A stretch of DNA of 60,000 bases. Origin: Apostichopus japonicus (taxonomy: Eukaryota > Echinodermata > Holothuroidea > Aspidochirotida > Stichopodidae). Both the position numbers and the translations under genes were made by a program. How positions within the stretch are numbered: the stretch's first letter is position 1; every line of letters begins with the position of its first letter. A model generated the notes under the pieces. That model was given only the letters and a program-made list of their open reading frames with translations, had not been told where the DNA came from and searched no databases. Location: assembly GCF_037975245.1 (NCBI RefSeq), contig NC_092567.1, positions 25,838,376 to 25,898,375 on the forward strand. The letters run 5' to 3'. This document shows, piece after piece, positions 33,935-45,879 of this stretch.

Positions 33935-35150
33935 TTATATTCTCGCGGGTGGAGATGAGTTGGATCTGTTGAGCAATGGCACTAGTGGCTTATGGTCTGT
34001 GATGACCGTGAACTTGCTGCCATACAAGTATAGGTAGAAGTGTGTGATTCCCCACGTTACTGCCAGGGCTTCACGCTCGGTTTGTGAATACCGCTTCTCG
34101 ACATCTGTAAGTGAACGTCTCGCTAGTGCTACGATTTTGTTGCTTCGGTCACTGCCTTGTACTAGAATAGCACATAGCCCTACGGGACTAGCATCTACAA
34201 CGACTGTGGAATGAAGACGCGCGTCGAAGTATGCCATATTACAGTGCTGTGCTATTGCATGCTTGATGTCACTGAAGGATTTGGCGTGACGCTCTTCCCA
34301 TGACCATGGAACGCTCTGTCTGGTCAGATCACGAAGTGGTTCAGATAGTGATGCAAGGTTTGGAATGAATCTTGCACAGTAGTTTGATAACCCAAGAAAG
34401 CTTCGGACTTCTTTCCGATTGCTAGGAGGTGGTGCCTCGATCAACGACTGGAATTGCATGGGACTTGTTGATACGCCTGATGAGCTGAAGATATGCCCAA
34501 AGAATTCAACCGAAGATTTGTTGAACTCGCATTTATCGCCATTGAGAGTTAGGCTCTTCTCTCTTAGACGTTGCATACACTTCACTAGCCGCTCGTTGTG
34601 TTCTTGTTGATTCTTGGCATAAACCAATATGTCGTCACTGATGTTAATCACGCCTTGAAGACCTGCCAGGGCTGACTGTATCAGATTTTGGAACTGTTAC
34701 GCTCCGCTATTCACTCCAAAATTCAATCTCTTATACTGATACAAGCCAACATGGATGGAGAAAACAGTGAGCTAGTGTGATGCCTCGTCTAATTCGATTT
34801 GGTGATATCCACTGTTTAGATCCAGCTGGGTGAATACTGTTGCCCCATTCAGCTTAGCTAATATGTCGTCAATGGTTGGAGTGACGTGCCGCTCTCTCTC
34901 TCTCGATAGCTTTGTTTACAGCTCGCATATCAACACAAATCCTGATTTTTGCCTGGTTGCTTTGGTTAAGGCACAACTCGAATTGGAGAGACCCATGGTG
35001 TACGCATACTATGCACAGGCTCGATGATGTCCAATTCTTGTAAGCGTTTCAGTTCGGCTTCGACATATTGTCTGACGTGGAAAGGTATCCTGCGATGCGG
35101 CTGAGTAACAGGAGTGACGGACTGATCCACGTGTAGTTTGCATGTGACGC
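33935..35150 (-). pseudogene. Gypsy reverse transcriptase and RNase H, broken
   Basis: The open part, 34651-33935, begins at the RT active-site region NISDDILVYAK, an SDD variant typical of the Mag lineage. It continues through the thumb (FLGLSNYCARFIPN) to RNase H (VVDASPVGLCAILVQG, RRSLTDVEKRYSQTERE, FTVITDHKPLVPLL). Upstream, toward 35150, the fingers and palm (GLYQYKRLNFGVN) are interrupted by at least two in-frame stops, at about 34695 and 34770. The enzyme cannot be made from this copy. Confidence 0.85.
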
Positions 35151-35153
35151 CTG

Positions 35154-35687
35154 CTAGCTTGCTAGTCCAACGAACCGATCACTGAATTCGTCGATGACCG
35201 ACGGTGCTGCATGAACATTGTATGTAACAGCGATCATGTGGAGCTCTTTCGCATTGTTCATACGTAGCAGAGTGGGACCACTGTGCTTCGTAATGAAGAA
35301 TACAGCACTTTGCACCTGCGCTTTGTGACGTACTAGCAGAGAGATTTTTCCAAGATCATCAATGGGACTGTTGGCACCAAATGCATAGACTTGTTTGCAT
35401 GTAGGTTCGAGTGGTGATTGTTCTGTGCAGATTGTGTTCAGAGTTTCTCGACTCATTATGTTCATTGACGTACCTGTGTCAATGACAGCTGTAGTCTTAA
35501 CATCATTGATGATCACGGATACTTTGAGTAGTTGATTACTCTCATCTGATGGACCTATGACAAATAGATAGTCCTCGTTAGTTGACTCACCTTGCGCTGC
35601 TTGGAGAGATGGTTGTGACTGTGAGTGTTGTGTTGTCTGTTCTACACGATTAACCTCTGCTTGTTGTTTCAGCTTGGTTTTGCACAC
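35154..35687 (-). pseudogene. Gypsy aspartic protease region
   Basis: A minus-strand frame of 177 codons contains VSVIINDVKTTAVIDTGTSM, whose DTGTS is the catalytic motif of retropepsin-type proteases (codons near 35470-35487). A Gln/Ser-rich linker (about 35590-35670) precedes it and probably joins it to the zinc-knuckle region. The protease part itself has no visible stop, but the flanking gag and RT are broken. Confidence 0.8.
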
Positions 35688-36353
35688 TTTTGCAAAGTGA
35701 TTTTGCTTTTTGCAGAATAAGCAGGTTTTTCCTTGTGCTGGACATGGATGATCACTATGAGGGTATCTGTCACCACAGTTACGGCAGATCTGTGACTTTG
35801 AGTTCTGCTGTTGTTTAAAATTTTTGCAATCTCACTTGCATGCGCAGTGGCTGCTTCAGCTGGTCGGACAATTGTGATGGCTTGATTTGGGTCAAGCGTG
35901 CTTCACGGAGGAGGCGTTGACGAATGTTAGCATTTCTCATGCCTACAATTATCCTGTCCCTTATGAGAGATTCTGTCAATGTTTCAAATTCACATATTTC
36001 TGCTAATGACTTAAGAGATGTAACAAAGCTCTCATACGATTCACCCTCTCTTTGTACTCTCGTGTTGAATATGTACCGTTCCTATGTAGTATTAGCACTT
36101 CAAACTGATCGATTACCCTCTGATATGTCTTGGCGTCAGCTTCGTTAGCCCACGTAAACGTGTTGTATAGGTCGACCGCCGGCTGCCCTATCACGGCTAG
36201 CAGAGTCGCCAGCCGCAGCGAGTTGTCTCGGGTCGCTATCCCCGTTGCAAGTTCGAAGTTACTGAATGCCTACCTGAACTTCTTGAAGCTGGTCGCAAGA
36301 CTTGTTGAATCTATCTCCAGAGGTGGAGGCGGTGGAATTGTAAACGTGGCCAT
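35688..36353 (-). pseudogene. Gypsy gag with zinc knuckles, broken
   Basis: The ATG at 36353-36351 opens MATFTIPPPPPLEIDSTSL. A TAG nonsense codon follows about 27 codons later, then RDNSLRLATLLAVIGQPAV and YNTFTWANEADAKTYQRVID. A frameshift near 36055 moves to a frame with SYESFVTSLKSLAEICEFE and IRQRLLREARLTQ. Around 35700-35800 lie two Cys-rich knuckles (CRNCGDRYPHSDHPCP, then CLFCKKQNHFAKVC). This is the typical capsid-nucleocapsid arrangement, but it is disrupted. Confidence 0.8.
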
Positions 36354-36364
36354 TTGCTCAAATT

Positions 36365-36377
36365 ATCCTCGTCGCCA
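36365..36377 (-). promoter_or_regulatory. Primer-binding site matching tRNA-Ser
   Basis: One base inside the 5' LTR the minus strand reads TGGCGACGAGGAT. This is complementary to the CCA-tailed 3' end of eukaryotic tRNA-Ser(GCU), as I recall that tRNA. Serine tRNA primers are usual for Mag-like elements. Confidence 0.75.
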
Positions 36378-36378
36378 A

Positions 36379-36567
36379 TGTAGAGTACTAGTTAAATAAA
36401 AGACACAGTTCAAGGCATTGATTTGTAGTTCAAAACAGTACGATGTACTCGTTTAATTTATAACTTCGACGCTATCTTCACAGACTGACTATCGAACGCT
36501 ATAAGTGTGTAATACATGTTTAGGACTATGGAACGCCAAGCGTATAATTGTTTATTACGACACTACA
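36379..36567 (-). repeat. 5' LTR of the gypsy element
   Basis: 189 bp, partner of 23050-23239, followed outside by the AACAT target duplication. TATAA-like and AATAAA-like words on the minus strand could serve initiation or polyadenylation. Confidence 0.9.
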
Positions 36568-36572
36568 AACAT

Positions 36573-36959
36573 AATCTTACAGTACATAGTATGGTTAGAG
36601 AAAATGAGAAATGTGGGCGGGGGCATTGGATATTGTGTCCCCCTATCTCAAAACGTGGGGGGACATGTGCCCCCTGTCTCCTCCAGGATTGAAGCCCATG
36701 CAACGAAAGATCTTTCAGAAACATGACCTGATAAATAGCTGTCCCATTTCCTCAGATCGTATAAATAATGTATAGGCTACTTAGCCTAACGCTGGTTTCG
36801 AGTTGCTGTGGCTTGCTGTATAATCGACACAGACTTGTCAACTCTTCACTATGCCAGTATTGACACTGAGTCCTAACTATAGACTGCCGGTAGGAATAAT
36901 AAGCTTGTTAATAGCTTAGCCTCCTGTTTAGCACTGTTAATCTAAGATAATGGAGAGTC
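36573..36959. other. 5' flank of LRAT copy 3, first part
   Basis: Resumes the unit sequence after the gypsy insertion. 36615-36700 (G-rich and C-rich, MWGGGG-like) replaces the sequence found at 12785-13145 in unit II. Confidence 0.5.
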
Positions 36960-38199
36960 CCAAGCAAACACAAAATTGTTTCAAAATATTAGGAAAATAT
37001 TTGAACAAATGTTATGATAACGTTATAAATAATGTTATTGAAACGTTAAATGTTGAGTTGCTAGAATACCTGGATAACTTTTACACAGCGTTTTATATAA
37101 CATTATTTCGATGTCACCACAACGTTTTTAAGGTTTTGCAGAAAATGTTGTAAAGACGTTATAATAAAATTTTGACAAATGTTATGACAACGTTATAAAA
37201 TAATGTTATTAAAACGTTAAATGTTGAGTCGCTAGAATAGCAGGTTAACATTTTCACGTTTTATATAACATTATTTCGATGTCAGCACAATGTTTTTCAA
37301 AGGTTTCAGAAAAAGTTGTAAAGATGTTATAGTAATATTTTAATGTCATGAGTGTCTAGACATCATGCCAGCATTAAATGACTTAATCTGGACATAATGC
37401 CAGCCATGGGCGGGATAACAGGGGCCAAGAGGGGGCATTTGCCCCCACCCCCCACTTTTCCCAGACCTTATTTCACTTTGTTGTCGTTTTTGCAGACAAA
37501 TGTGTACAGCCCTAATCGAAATTATTCCCCCACAACAGCTCTATCAAATATGCCTATTTGTTTCGAATCTAAGTCGAATTTGTGTTTAACATCGTAACAT
37601 GTAGCATGCAGAATAACTGGAGCTGGAGCTAGCACATGGTTCGCAGCACAGGTTACGAATCCTGGAGCTAACACACTACTGTAGCGATTCAATTCTGCAT
37701 GTGATGAATCCGCGGCATGTGCTACGTACAGTGCTACCTTCAGGAATTGATTTTCAACGTTGCTGCTCTACTGAATGCGTTGAATAACTAAATCCACAGA
37801 AACGATTTACGAAAGCCAGATTTGCATATTGGGTATATCAATAATGACATTAAGTCTTAATCAAACATTTTGATGGTGTTTTCATAATGTTATGACATTC
37901 TGAACAAAATCAGCGATATTATGATCAAATGAAAGGCATTCCCCTGCAGGCAGCTGTGTTGAATTGAAATTACTACAAGTTTTCTATTTTTCAAGCTTTG
38001 CTAAACGTTTTCAGAACATTTTTACAACATTTGAGGAAAATATTTTACAACAATAAGTTAGGAGAATGTTATCAAAACGTTTTCATGTTTTAATATCATG
38101 ATATCTACATTATGTTATATAAACGATTTACATTAACATTTTGTAATAACATTTCTACGCCCTTCTCAAAATGTTCTAAAAGCGTTATGTGTTTGCTGG
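36960..38199. mobile_element. Foldback or MITE-like insertion with CAAACACA ends
   Basis: About 1.24 kb is present only in unit III, between GGAGAGTC and CAGTGTGTACAATAC; the uninterrupted sequence is at 13394-13425. The ends are inverted: CCAAGCAAACACAAAA at the left, CCAGCAAACACATAAC read from the right. Both subterminal regions repeat AACGTT, ATAACATTATTT and ACAAATGTTATGA-type words, and 36975-37165 recurs imperfectly at 37165-37350. A C/G-rich patch (37415-37460) lies inside. I could not fix a target duplication. There is no transposase. Confidence 0.65.
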
Positions 38200-38880
38200 A
38201 TCAGTGTGTACAATACATGGTTGAATACATAGGAGAACAGAACAGTGTAACCGCTTTAATTCTATGATTCGTTATCCAAAAGTCAAGTAAATGTCATCTT
38301 AAATTCTCAATTCATTAAACTATATTCTTAAAATAAAATAAAAAATGTTGAGGACTTGTAAGTTTCATATGTCATTTCCTCTCAACCAGTAAATCAGATA
38401 TATATTATGCTTTGGTGAAGTGTTGTTGCAGGTTAAGCATTATAAATATCTGCAAGTTGTTGTTTGCACCTACACATGTTTTAATCGTTAATTTAGGAGT
38501 TATTGTGTTTACAAGGTTTTACAGACACTGGTCTCCCATATGACATCAAACAAACTTTCCTTTACAGAAACAACTGCATTCTTCATTACTCATATACTTC
38601 CTTCCAAATGAATCCACAAACCAAGCAAGAATTGCACCGAAATTGAAGTCTACAACAATCGATCAGATTTTTTTATTTACTAAAATGAATCCATATATTC
38701 TATACAAAGTCCATCAAATGGCATTTGACCTCTTTTGCAAACAATAGGGCTTTTGTAATCACTAAGGTGGATCCAAATAAGAAGTGTGGACTTTATCCAA
38801 CTTTTATTCATGTATTTATATATTTTTCTAATATTTAATGATTAATTTTTGTACTGGATATATTAACATTTATATTTCAG
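38200..38880. other. 5' flank of LRAT copy 3, second part
   Basis: Homologous to 1500-2155 and 13420-14059. It ends with the acceptor TTTATATTTCAG at 38880, 32 bp before the coding ATG. Confidence 0.5.
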
Positions 38881-38912
38881 TTGTGGAAGCTATAACAGAC
38901 TATTAGAAAACC

Positions 38913-41181
38913 ATGGCAGCAAATTCGCCGGATGGGGAAGAACTTAAGCAGCAGCACGATAAGAGAGGTTGCCATGGAAACATCAAAGAATACGAAGGTA
39001 TCAAGTAAATAAAAAATGTAAAGAATATCACGAGACAATGAACGCACGACAGAGCCATTGACCCATGTGGCTAGAACCATTGACCCTCGTGGCTAGAACC
39101 ATTGACCCTCATGGCTAGAACCATTGGCCCCGGTGGGGAGAACCATTGACCCTAGTGGCTAGGACCATTGACCCTGTTAAATACGAAGGTATCAAGTAAA
39201 TAAAATATATACTGAATATCACGAGAAAACGAACGAATGACATAACCATTGACCCTGGTGGCTAGAACCATTGACCCATGTGGTGAGAACCAGTGACCAG
39301 TTGGGGAGAACCATTGGCCCTGGTGGGGAGAACCATTGACCTACAGATTCCAGTAGTTGAATATTTTGAATGAAGCGGCACTTCTTAATTTCTGCAACCA
39401 GACGGCACCTACTAATTACAGTTTTCTCAATTTATCAATAGCAAAAGTGTACTTTCTTTCCTCACAAAAAATGGACAAATGTTACCTTACCCAAAAGGAA
39501 AGGGGGTGGGGGAGGGGGTACTTCTCATTAAAGCACGTTAAAGCACGTCAAAACTGCGGGAGGGGGAGGGAAGGCCCAATTTCGGGAAATCAAGTCCTAT
39601 TAAGTCAAGAATCGGACTTCCCTCGTCCTCGGTTGTACTGGGCTTGGACTTAACTCAGACTCGGACCAGGTGGACTCAAACTTGGCTCGGACTCGGAATA
39701 AATAGTCTCAAAGTCGGCTCTCGTGTTAGTGGACTCGTCTATTCCGGGGAAAGAAGTTTGTGTTGTCTATTAACATCCCTTGTCTTAGCTTTCAATATTT
39801 AGCAAATACCGGTCGAAACCTAACTTTATCAAAGAAAACGAAAGGAAAGTGGAGAAAGAAAAAAAAGGTTAAAAGAAATAATGAGCATATATTATGCATT
39901 AAGTAAGCGTCTCTAGAAACGTTTATTAAAAATGATGCTTGGTTCTTTATCTCTCAATGTTATTCAATAGGAACAAACAATTGTGAAGAAATCTCCTTGG
40001 CTGTTTATATAGTTCTCTCATGGTTCTCCACAGAGGCACACAATCATAAAGAAGTCCCGTTAGTTGTTATTTTTTTGCGGTACCGATTTAATAATGAAAA
40101 TTAATCCCATTTCCCTTTGTTCATAGTTGATGTTAATGGAAAGGCTAAGGGATATTACTGTTCTCGTTGTAAGGAGGAATGGCTTGCACATACAGAGAAT
40201 ATGAACGAAGATAACATGGTTAAATATCAACACGAAGCCCACCACGTCGTGCCGTCCTTCTGTTGTATGCAGGTTTCTGACACGGGTAACTATATCAAGT
40301 GGAAGAATATAAACAAAACGACTGGAGGGTTGAAACCAGGAGATCACGTGTCATGGTTGCGACCAATTATGGGATACTGGCACCATGCCATCGTTAAGGA
40401 AGTCACAGATGATTCTATTAAGGTGATAGAGTGGTCAAGAAGCATTCGCGAAAATTCCAGAAAGAAATGGGATCTGTCTGGAAACTGTTGTTACAGTCCG
40501 ATGTACAAGGCTTATTATCCCGAGGAAGTAGAACAGCTAAATCCTCCTGAAGTGGTTTTGATGAGAGCTAGAGCACGCTTAGACGACACTGGATATGGTC
40601 CATTCTCCGATAATTGTGAACATTTCGCAACTTATTGTAAAACAGGTCTGCATCGCTGTAATCAACTCCACCAACTGAAGATAACACTGCGTGCCTGGAT
40701 CCGTAGGATTGTTTTAAGTGTCTTACATATGGCAATCTTCATTTCATTCTCGGAAACGATAGAGAGGGTTGCAGGCAACAACAAGCATTGGCTCGGCGTC
40801 ATATTATTGGTCGTTTCCGAGATTTTGTACCAGATTGTCGTGGTATGTGTGATTTATTACCGTGATTCTCGTAGGGAGGGATTTCGTATGGATGGGGACA
40901 AGGAAATGTCGCGCGCATGTAAATGCGCGTCACTAAAGGCTGTCTTACAGTCTGTTCTGTTTGTGAGTTTTGCCATAGCCTTGAATGTCGCTTTGCTGGA
41001 AGCCTTGAATGAAAAGTATGGACCATGGTCAGAAGCAAAGATAGCAGGTGCAGAGGTTGGGCTCGGCGTTGCTGGAGGAATGGTCGGTAACATTGTAGGG
41101 TTCTTCCTCTTTGCATTCATTCCTTATCCTTGTTGTAGAAACGAAATACCAGTTTCAGGAGAAATAGCCGTTGTTACTTAA
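38913..41181 (+). CDS. LRAT-domain multipass membrane protein, copy 3 (two coding exons)
   Basis: Coding exons 38913-38997 and 40127-41181 give 379 residues. Exon 1 is two codons shorter than in copies 1 and 2 and ends in phase 1 (GAAG|GTATCA); exon 2 follows TTCATAG and restores a Val codon. The LRAT domain keeps His114 in YWHHAIV, Glu130 in VIEWS and Cys192 in DNCEHF, and is followed by four hydrophobic segments as in copy 1. The N-terminal region is the most changed part: the Cys of GCQH/ECQH is Tyr (KYQH), while the CxxC is kept (CSRC). A zinc site that includes that third Cys is therefore unlikely. Splice sites and frame are intact. Its 3' flank is nearly identical to that of copy 1 although its coding exon is less similar. 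Function is inferred as for copy 1. Confidence 0.85.
39050..39345. repeat. Intronic 22-bp minisatellite, copy 3, with a duplicated exon-end fragment
   Basis: About a dozen units of the ACCATTGACCCTGGTGGC family, split at 39180-39250 by a second copy of the exon-1 end and donor region (ATACGAAGGTATCAAGTAAA). That fragment carries a usable-looking donor but only a few coding codons. Confidence 0.85.
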
Positions 41182-41959
41182 TCGGCAAAAGATATCAATT
41201 TTTTGCATTTACTATATATTATGCGGTTTGTGTATATACATATATGGTAGATAATCACCTCCATATGTACTTATAGCTTACCCTGCTATGGATATATCAT
41301 GGATTTTACACTGTTTACTGGAAATTAATTTACATTAATGTTTCATACAGAGCATATAAGCTGCAGGACTATCCACTGAGAAATCAATAACACGTTTCTA
41401 GATTTCGTCAAAGATTGTATTCAATATACATTTTTTAAATACGTAGGCTATACAAAGGTCTATATGGTGTAAAACAACAATTATGTTTTGCTTTATAGAT
41501 CTGATTAGAGGAAAATAAAATTACCTTAGCTTAAAGTTCTGTAATGATGTAACTGGGCCTGTGTTATCGAAAATGTTAAGGCTTCCATCGTATGTTTGTT
41601 AAGTCAGTTGCCACGGTAACTGATGGACTCGTGATAAACGGCCAGCAGTACCCCACGTTGCCAAAATATTAAACAGTGTATATTCTGACCACGTGATATG
41701 ACTCAATTATTTGATAGTTAATCATCTACTATGTCACCTTACATTCAGCTTGTAATTAATGATAATAAGAAATTTGTATCCAATAGATTCGAATTATTTC
41801 GTTAAAATTTCATTTTAGAAAGGAATAGAATATCGTAATGAAGCCATTATTACCTAGGATCAAAACATGAAAGCTGAAAATGACAGTTATCTATGGACAA
41901 ACGGTGCATGTCAAAGCATTGTGACGTCACTGTCAAATAATAAGAATACTGTGCCTGTG
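41182..41959. other. 3' flank of LRAT copy 3
   Basis: No gene. Almost identical to 4340-4920 of unit I from about 41390 on. Confidence 0.5.
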
Positions 41960-42385
41960 GAACAAAGTTATTCAGTATAAGAGTAGTATTTGGGGGGAAT
42001 TACAGGTAGTTCTTGGAGGAGAGATTGATGGACATTGTTATTCAGTAAGAGTAGCATTTGAGGGGAATTACAGGTAATTCTCGGAGGAGAGATTGATGGA
42101 AAGTGTCTTTCAGTAAGAGTAGCATTTGAGGGGAATTACAGGTGATTCCTGGAGGAGAGATTGATGGAAAGTGTTTTTCAGTAAGAGTAGCATTTGAGGG
42201 AAATTACAGGTGATTCCTGGAGGAGAGATTGATGGAAAGTGTTTTTCAGTAAGAGTAGCATTTGAGGGAAATTACAGGTGATTCCTGGAGGAGAGATTGA
42301 TGGAAAGTGTTTTTTAGTAAGAGTAGCATTTGAGGGAAATTACAGGTGATTCCTGGAGGAGAGACTGATGGACATTTCTGGGGTT
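41960..42385. repeat. 68-bp minisatellite, unit III (6 copies)
   Basis: Six units of the array described at 4905-5600. The last four units share TGGAAAGTGTTTTTCAGTAA, so the contraction relative to unit I removed mainly the GGACATTGTTATT-type units. Confidence 0.9.
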
Positions 42386-45339
42386 GGATATAGGAAAATT
42401 ATAGCAGACACTGTCTGACAATAACTAAATTCCTATGAGATTCGATATCGCCGATTTGACGTGTTATACATGGAGCACTCATGTACTAATTATCAATTAT
42501 CAATTAGAAACAATAATGAATTTCTTGGCACCCACGTTGTCTGGAGAGGAGAGCTACATTTTTTATTCTTTTAAGAATGAATTCTCAAAATCCGTTACAT
42601 TTTTTAGCTTCTATATTCGTACACCACGTTCCATTATAGTTTTATCATCATTACTTTTATATTAATCCATCTACGAAGGAACTGCTGTTAGATGTCGTGT
42701 TTTACTGCCAGTATTATATCCATTCTTTCACGGAGGAGTCGGATAAAGTCGTTTGAAATGATGGCAACACCTTCACAGCTTATTATTTTGTTATTAAATT
42801 TAATAACATTGGACTTCTGCCATACCATTTAAAAGCCCGGAGGAGAGAAACTCGTATTTACATCATCTGGAATAAGACTTCACAGCCTTTATGCGTGGGA
42901 CTACGAAATCATCGACGCTAACTTTATGTCAGGAGAAAGAAATTCTTTTAACTGTAAAACTAATTAGTTTAACTAATAATTGAAAATAGTTTGAATTCTG
43001 TTATCTGCTAGTTATAAATCATTTTATTAACGTTAATTTCAATGGATAGATTGATCAATTCCTTGATACTTTTGCTGTTAATATCATAAATGTGTCACTC
43101 TTTATATGACCGAAGAAAAAGAGTATCATTTTTTTCTTCTTGCGTTATGACATCAGGATGAAATTTGTGAATACCGAGTATGTTTTACACACCAAGGTTG
43201 TACATCTTCAAGTGTAAGATGTCATGTTGCCCATGGTATTCATATAAAGGTATTTTATAGTGCTAAAAGCACTAAAAAGATAAGCAAAAAAAATAGCACA
43301 CTTTTCAAATTTTTGTTTTTAAGTTTGGGAACATGTTTGTTTTTATTCATAACTTTGTGACAATATTTTGTTCACAAGTTTCCAAGAAGAAGTAACCTAG
43401 ACAGCACAAAGCAACAACAAAAAACTTAAATTATGGTTATGCCTAATAATCAAATGTACTCCTTGTGGCTTCATTTAACAGTCTCTTTAAATATCCCTGG
43501 TCTTAGTCGTTTAACCCTTCAAGGGAACTCAGTGTGTCTCACCCCCTCATTCCCCCACTCCACCACACACACATACCAAATCGTGGCAAAACAAATCCAA
43601 CAGTTAGAAATCTGCTGGTAATTATTCTTAATGTTGAAAATTCTGTCAACTTGCGACAAATCGGAAAGGAAATAAAAAAATTAAGTCATGGGTTTCAAAT
43701 TTAACTTGTTACTTCTTATAGACAATGGGCCAAAGGTGAAAAGAGCCTCTAGTTTTTAAGTTTCGTGGTCCATATTTTGTGTATAAGATAAAACCTTCAT
43801 AAATTGTTAGGCCAAAGTGATTCAAACAAGAAAAAAATGTTTCCATGGTTTCCGTATCATAAATTTTGAAAAAATGCAATAACGTAAATCATAGAAAATA
43901 ATGACAATGTGCCTTAAAATAGCATGTACGGTAAACGTCAGCTTACTGTAGTGCCTTATATTTCAAATTATGTATAGCTAATGTATTAATGGTAAGTACA
44001 TAATTTATGCAGGATGCTAATATACCACCAGGGGTCATGGGGGCCGGAGACTTGCCCCATCCCAAATTTTTGTCTCTATAAGCCACAAAATGACCAAACT
44101 CTATGTGAACTCTTTTAGCATAATTAGATCAACATGCATTGACAGATACTCTAAATTGATATGTATGACACGGCGCCCGTGTGATGTGTACCATTTAGTG
44201 CCTTGGGCACCCACTCCCCATGTAGGCCACCGAAAATGTTTGTTTCATATTTTAGGGAAATATTTTATATAAGAAAAAGATACACAAAAAGACGACACTG
44301 GTGTGTTGAAAGTGTTAGAAGTTGAACCATAAAACCCAAGCAAGCTGTAAAGCTGAATCGTAAAGACAAAATTCACACTGACTGACCAAAGTAAATTATG
44401 GATCTCGCTAACCACTATTCAAATATGAGAGTAAAACCCTAACCACTGACCCTAAAGTCCATGTAAACATACGACGGTTATTCCAAAGTGTTCCATAACT
44501 GAATAACAAATGTCATTCCAAGCCCGAGTGTTAAAGCTCAACCAACTCACACCGGATCAGTCTACCTCTAGTGTCACCCACCCCCCCCCCGATCCTTTTC
44601 TCGATCCATATTTCTCTCTTAAAATTTATTCTCAGCTCTACGGCCCAGTATAATATAGATGGTGTATCACCTACTCTACTCTTCACTTTCACTAAAATGT
44701 GTAAATCGCAATAGATTTGCACAACCAAAAACTATAGTCGCAAAATATATGGCGTACTGGCATTTATTCTAACCTGCATTTACAAGCATTGCACATACAT
44801 GTACATGAAACACGTCATGAAAGTCATCGCAATGTAAGAATATTCCAAATAACATTTAAACATATATGATTAGCCTAGACCCTAGGCATATAACGTTTGC
44901 AAAACAACATTTAAAAAGTAAACTTTAATAATGATGGAAAATAAATCATAATTCTCTTCTGAATGCAAAAATGGTTAGGCTGTCATATTAGTACAGTGAT
45001 GAATTTGAACAGGTGTGCAAATTTAGGACGGTTGATGATAGGCCTAACGTTACGGCCTAGGCCTAACAATACATATGTCAAAACAATTGGCCGTGGCACT
45101 CTTAAAGGATTAATTCGGATCCCTGCCAGTGTTGCCTAAAATAACGTATCATAGCTTAAGGCTAGGACTGTTATGTTTTAAACTTCTTCCTGTTAGTTTT
45201 AACGTTACTGTTGAATATTCATATAGCCACTGCATAGGCTAGCGGGCCTAACCTACGCTTTTGTTATTTCAGTACAATAATTTAATTTCGCAGAACTAGA
45301 TCATACATATTTACAACTGTATATTTATTACCCTGATTC
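42386..45339. other. Shared downstream block of unit III in ancestral orientation
   Basis: 42386-43990 matches 5601-7230. 44160-44720 is the reverse complement of unit I 8420-8940. 44880-45330 matches 19090-19530 of unit II. A poly-C run is at 44580-44590. I see no gene; the ORFs at 44090 and 44531 are not preserved in the other units. Confidence 0.55.
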
Positions 45340-45351
45340 TTGCCAAATCAA

Positions 45352-45852
45352 GCCGAAACATAAGCCGAATCATTAAGCTTAGGATCTTCGAGTCTTTATT
45401 AAAGAGTATTTTGTTGTACACTTGCGAACTGTGGGACACAACGAAGGATATTGATTGCAAAATTGACACTTTTCAAAGGAGACTACTTCGTAATATTCTC
45501 ATTAGATGGACCAATAACAATTGGTTATCAACAAACGATAAGCTCTACAATGAAACCAACCACACACCTTGTTCATCCATAGTCGCACATATAAGATTGA
45601 GATTTTTCGGTCATGTAGCAAGACTCCAGGAGGACGCTCCAGCAAAGGTTGCTTTAGAGAAGCATTGAGACATACTGATAAACCAGTAGGAAGGCCCGTG
45701 ACTACCTTGCTTGCAAAATAAAGTCGCAATTTAAGGACGTTTCATTACAAATTTCGAGAAAGCAATAAACCTTGCGCAAGATCGTGATACGTGGCGGAGG
45801 TTAATCACTGAGCATGTCGGATAGACGAGTCTCAACTTACTACTACTATTAC
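45352..45852 (+). mobile_element. 5'-truncated LINE, 3' end of a non-LTR retrotransposon (copy A)
   Basis: 501 bp inserted with target duplication TTGCCAAATCAA at 45340-45351 and 45853-45864; units I and II have the site once and empty. It encodes the last part of a non-LTR reverse transcriptase on the plus strand: LYTCELWDTTKDIDCKIDTF, RRLLRNIL, then RLRFFGHVARLQEDAPAK. A frameshift follows. The 3' end is a short TACTACTATTAC tail. This C-terminal pattern is widespread in invertebrate LINEs; I cannot assign the clade. Confidence 0.85.
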
Positions 45853-45879
45853 TTGCCAAATCAATTGCTGTGGAACTAG

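Larger units (their letters stand above)
23050..36567 (-). mobile_element. Degenerate Ty3/gypsy (Mag-like) LTR retrotransposon with nested insertion
   Basis: Two LTRs of about 190 bp (TGTAGAG...CACTACA) are flanked by the 5-bp duplication AACAT at 23045-23049 and 36568-36572. Gene order on the minus strand is 5' LTR (36379-36567), primer-binding site, gag, zinc knuckles, protease, RT/RNase H, integrase, a non-coding tail, polypurine tract and 3' LTR (23050-23239). Total length is 13.5 kb. Removing the CACTG element and the 3,847-bp internal duplication leaves about 5.2 kb, a normal size for this family. The LTRs differ at roughly 12% of positions by hand count and every coding region has stops or frameshifts, so the element is old and dead. 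No envelope gene is visible. Confidence 0.9.
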
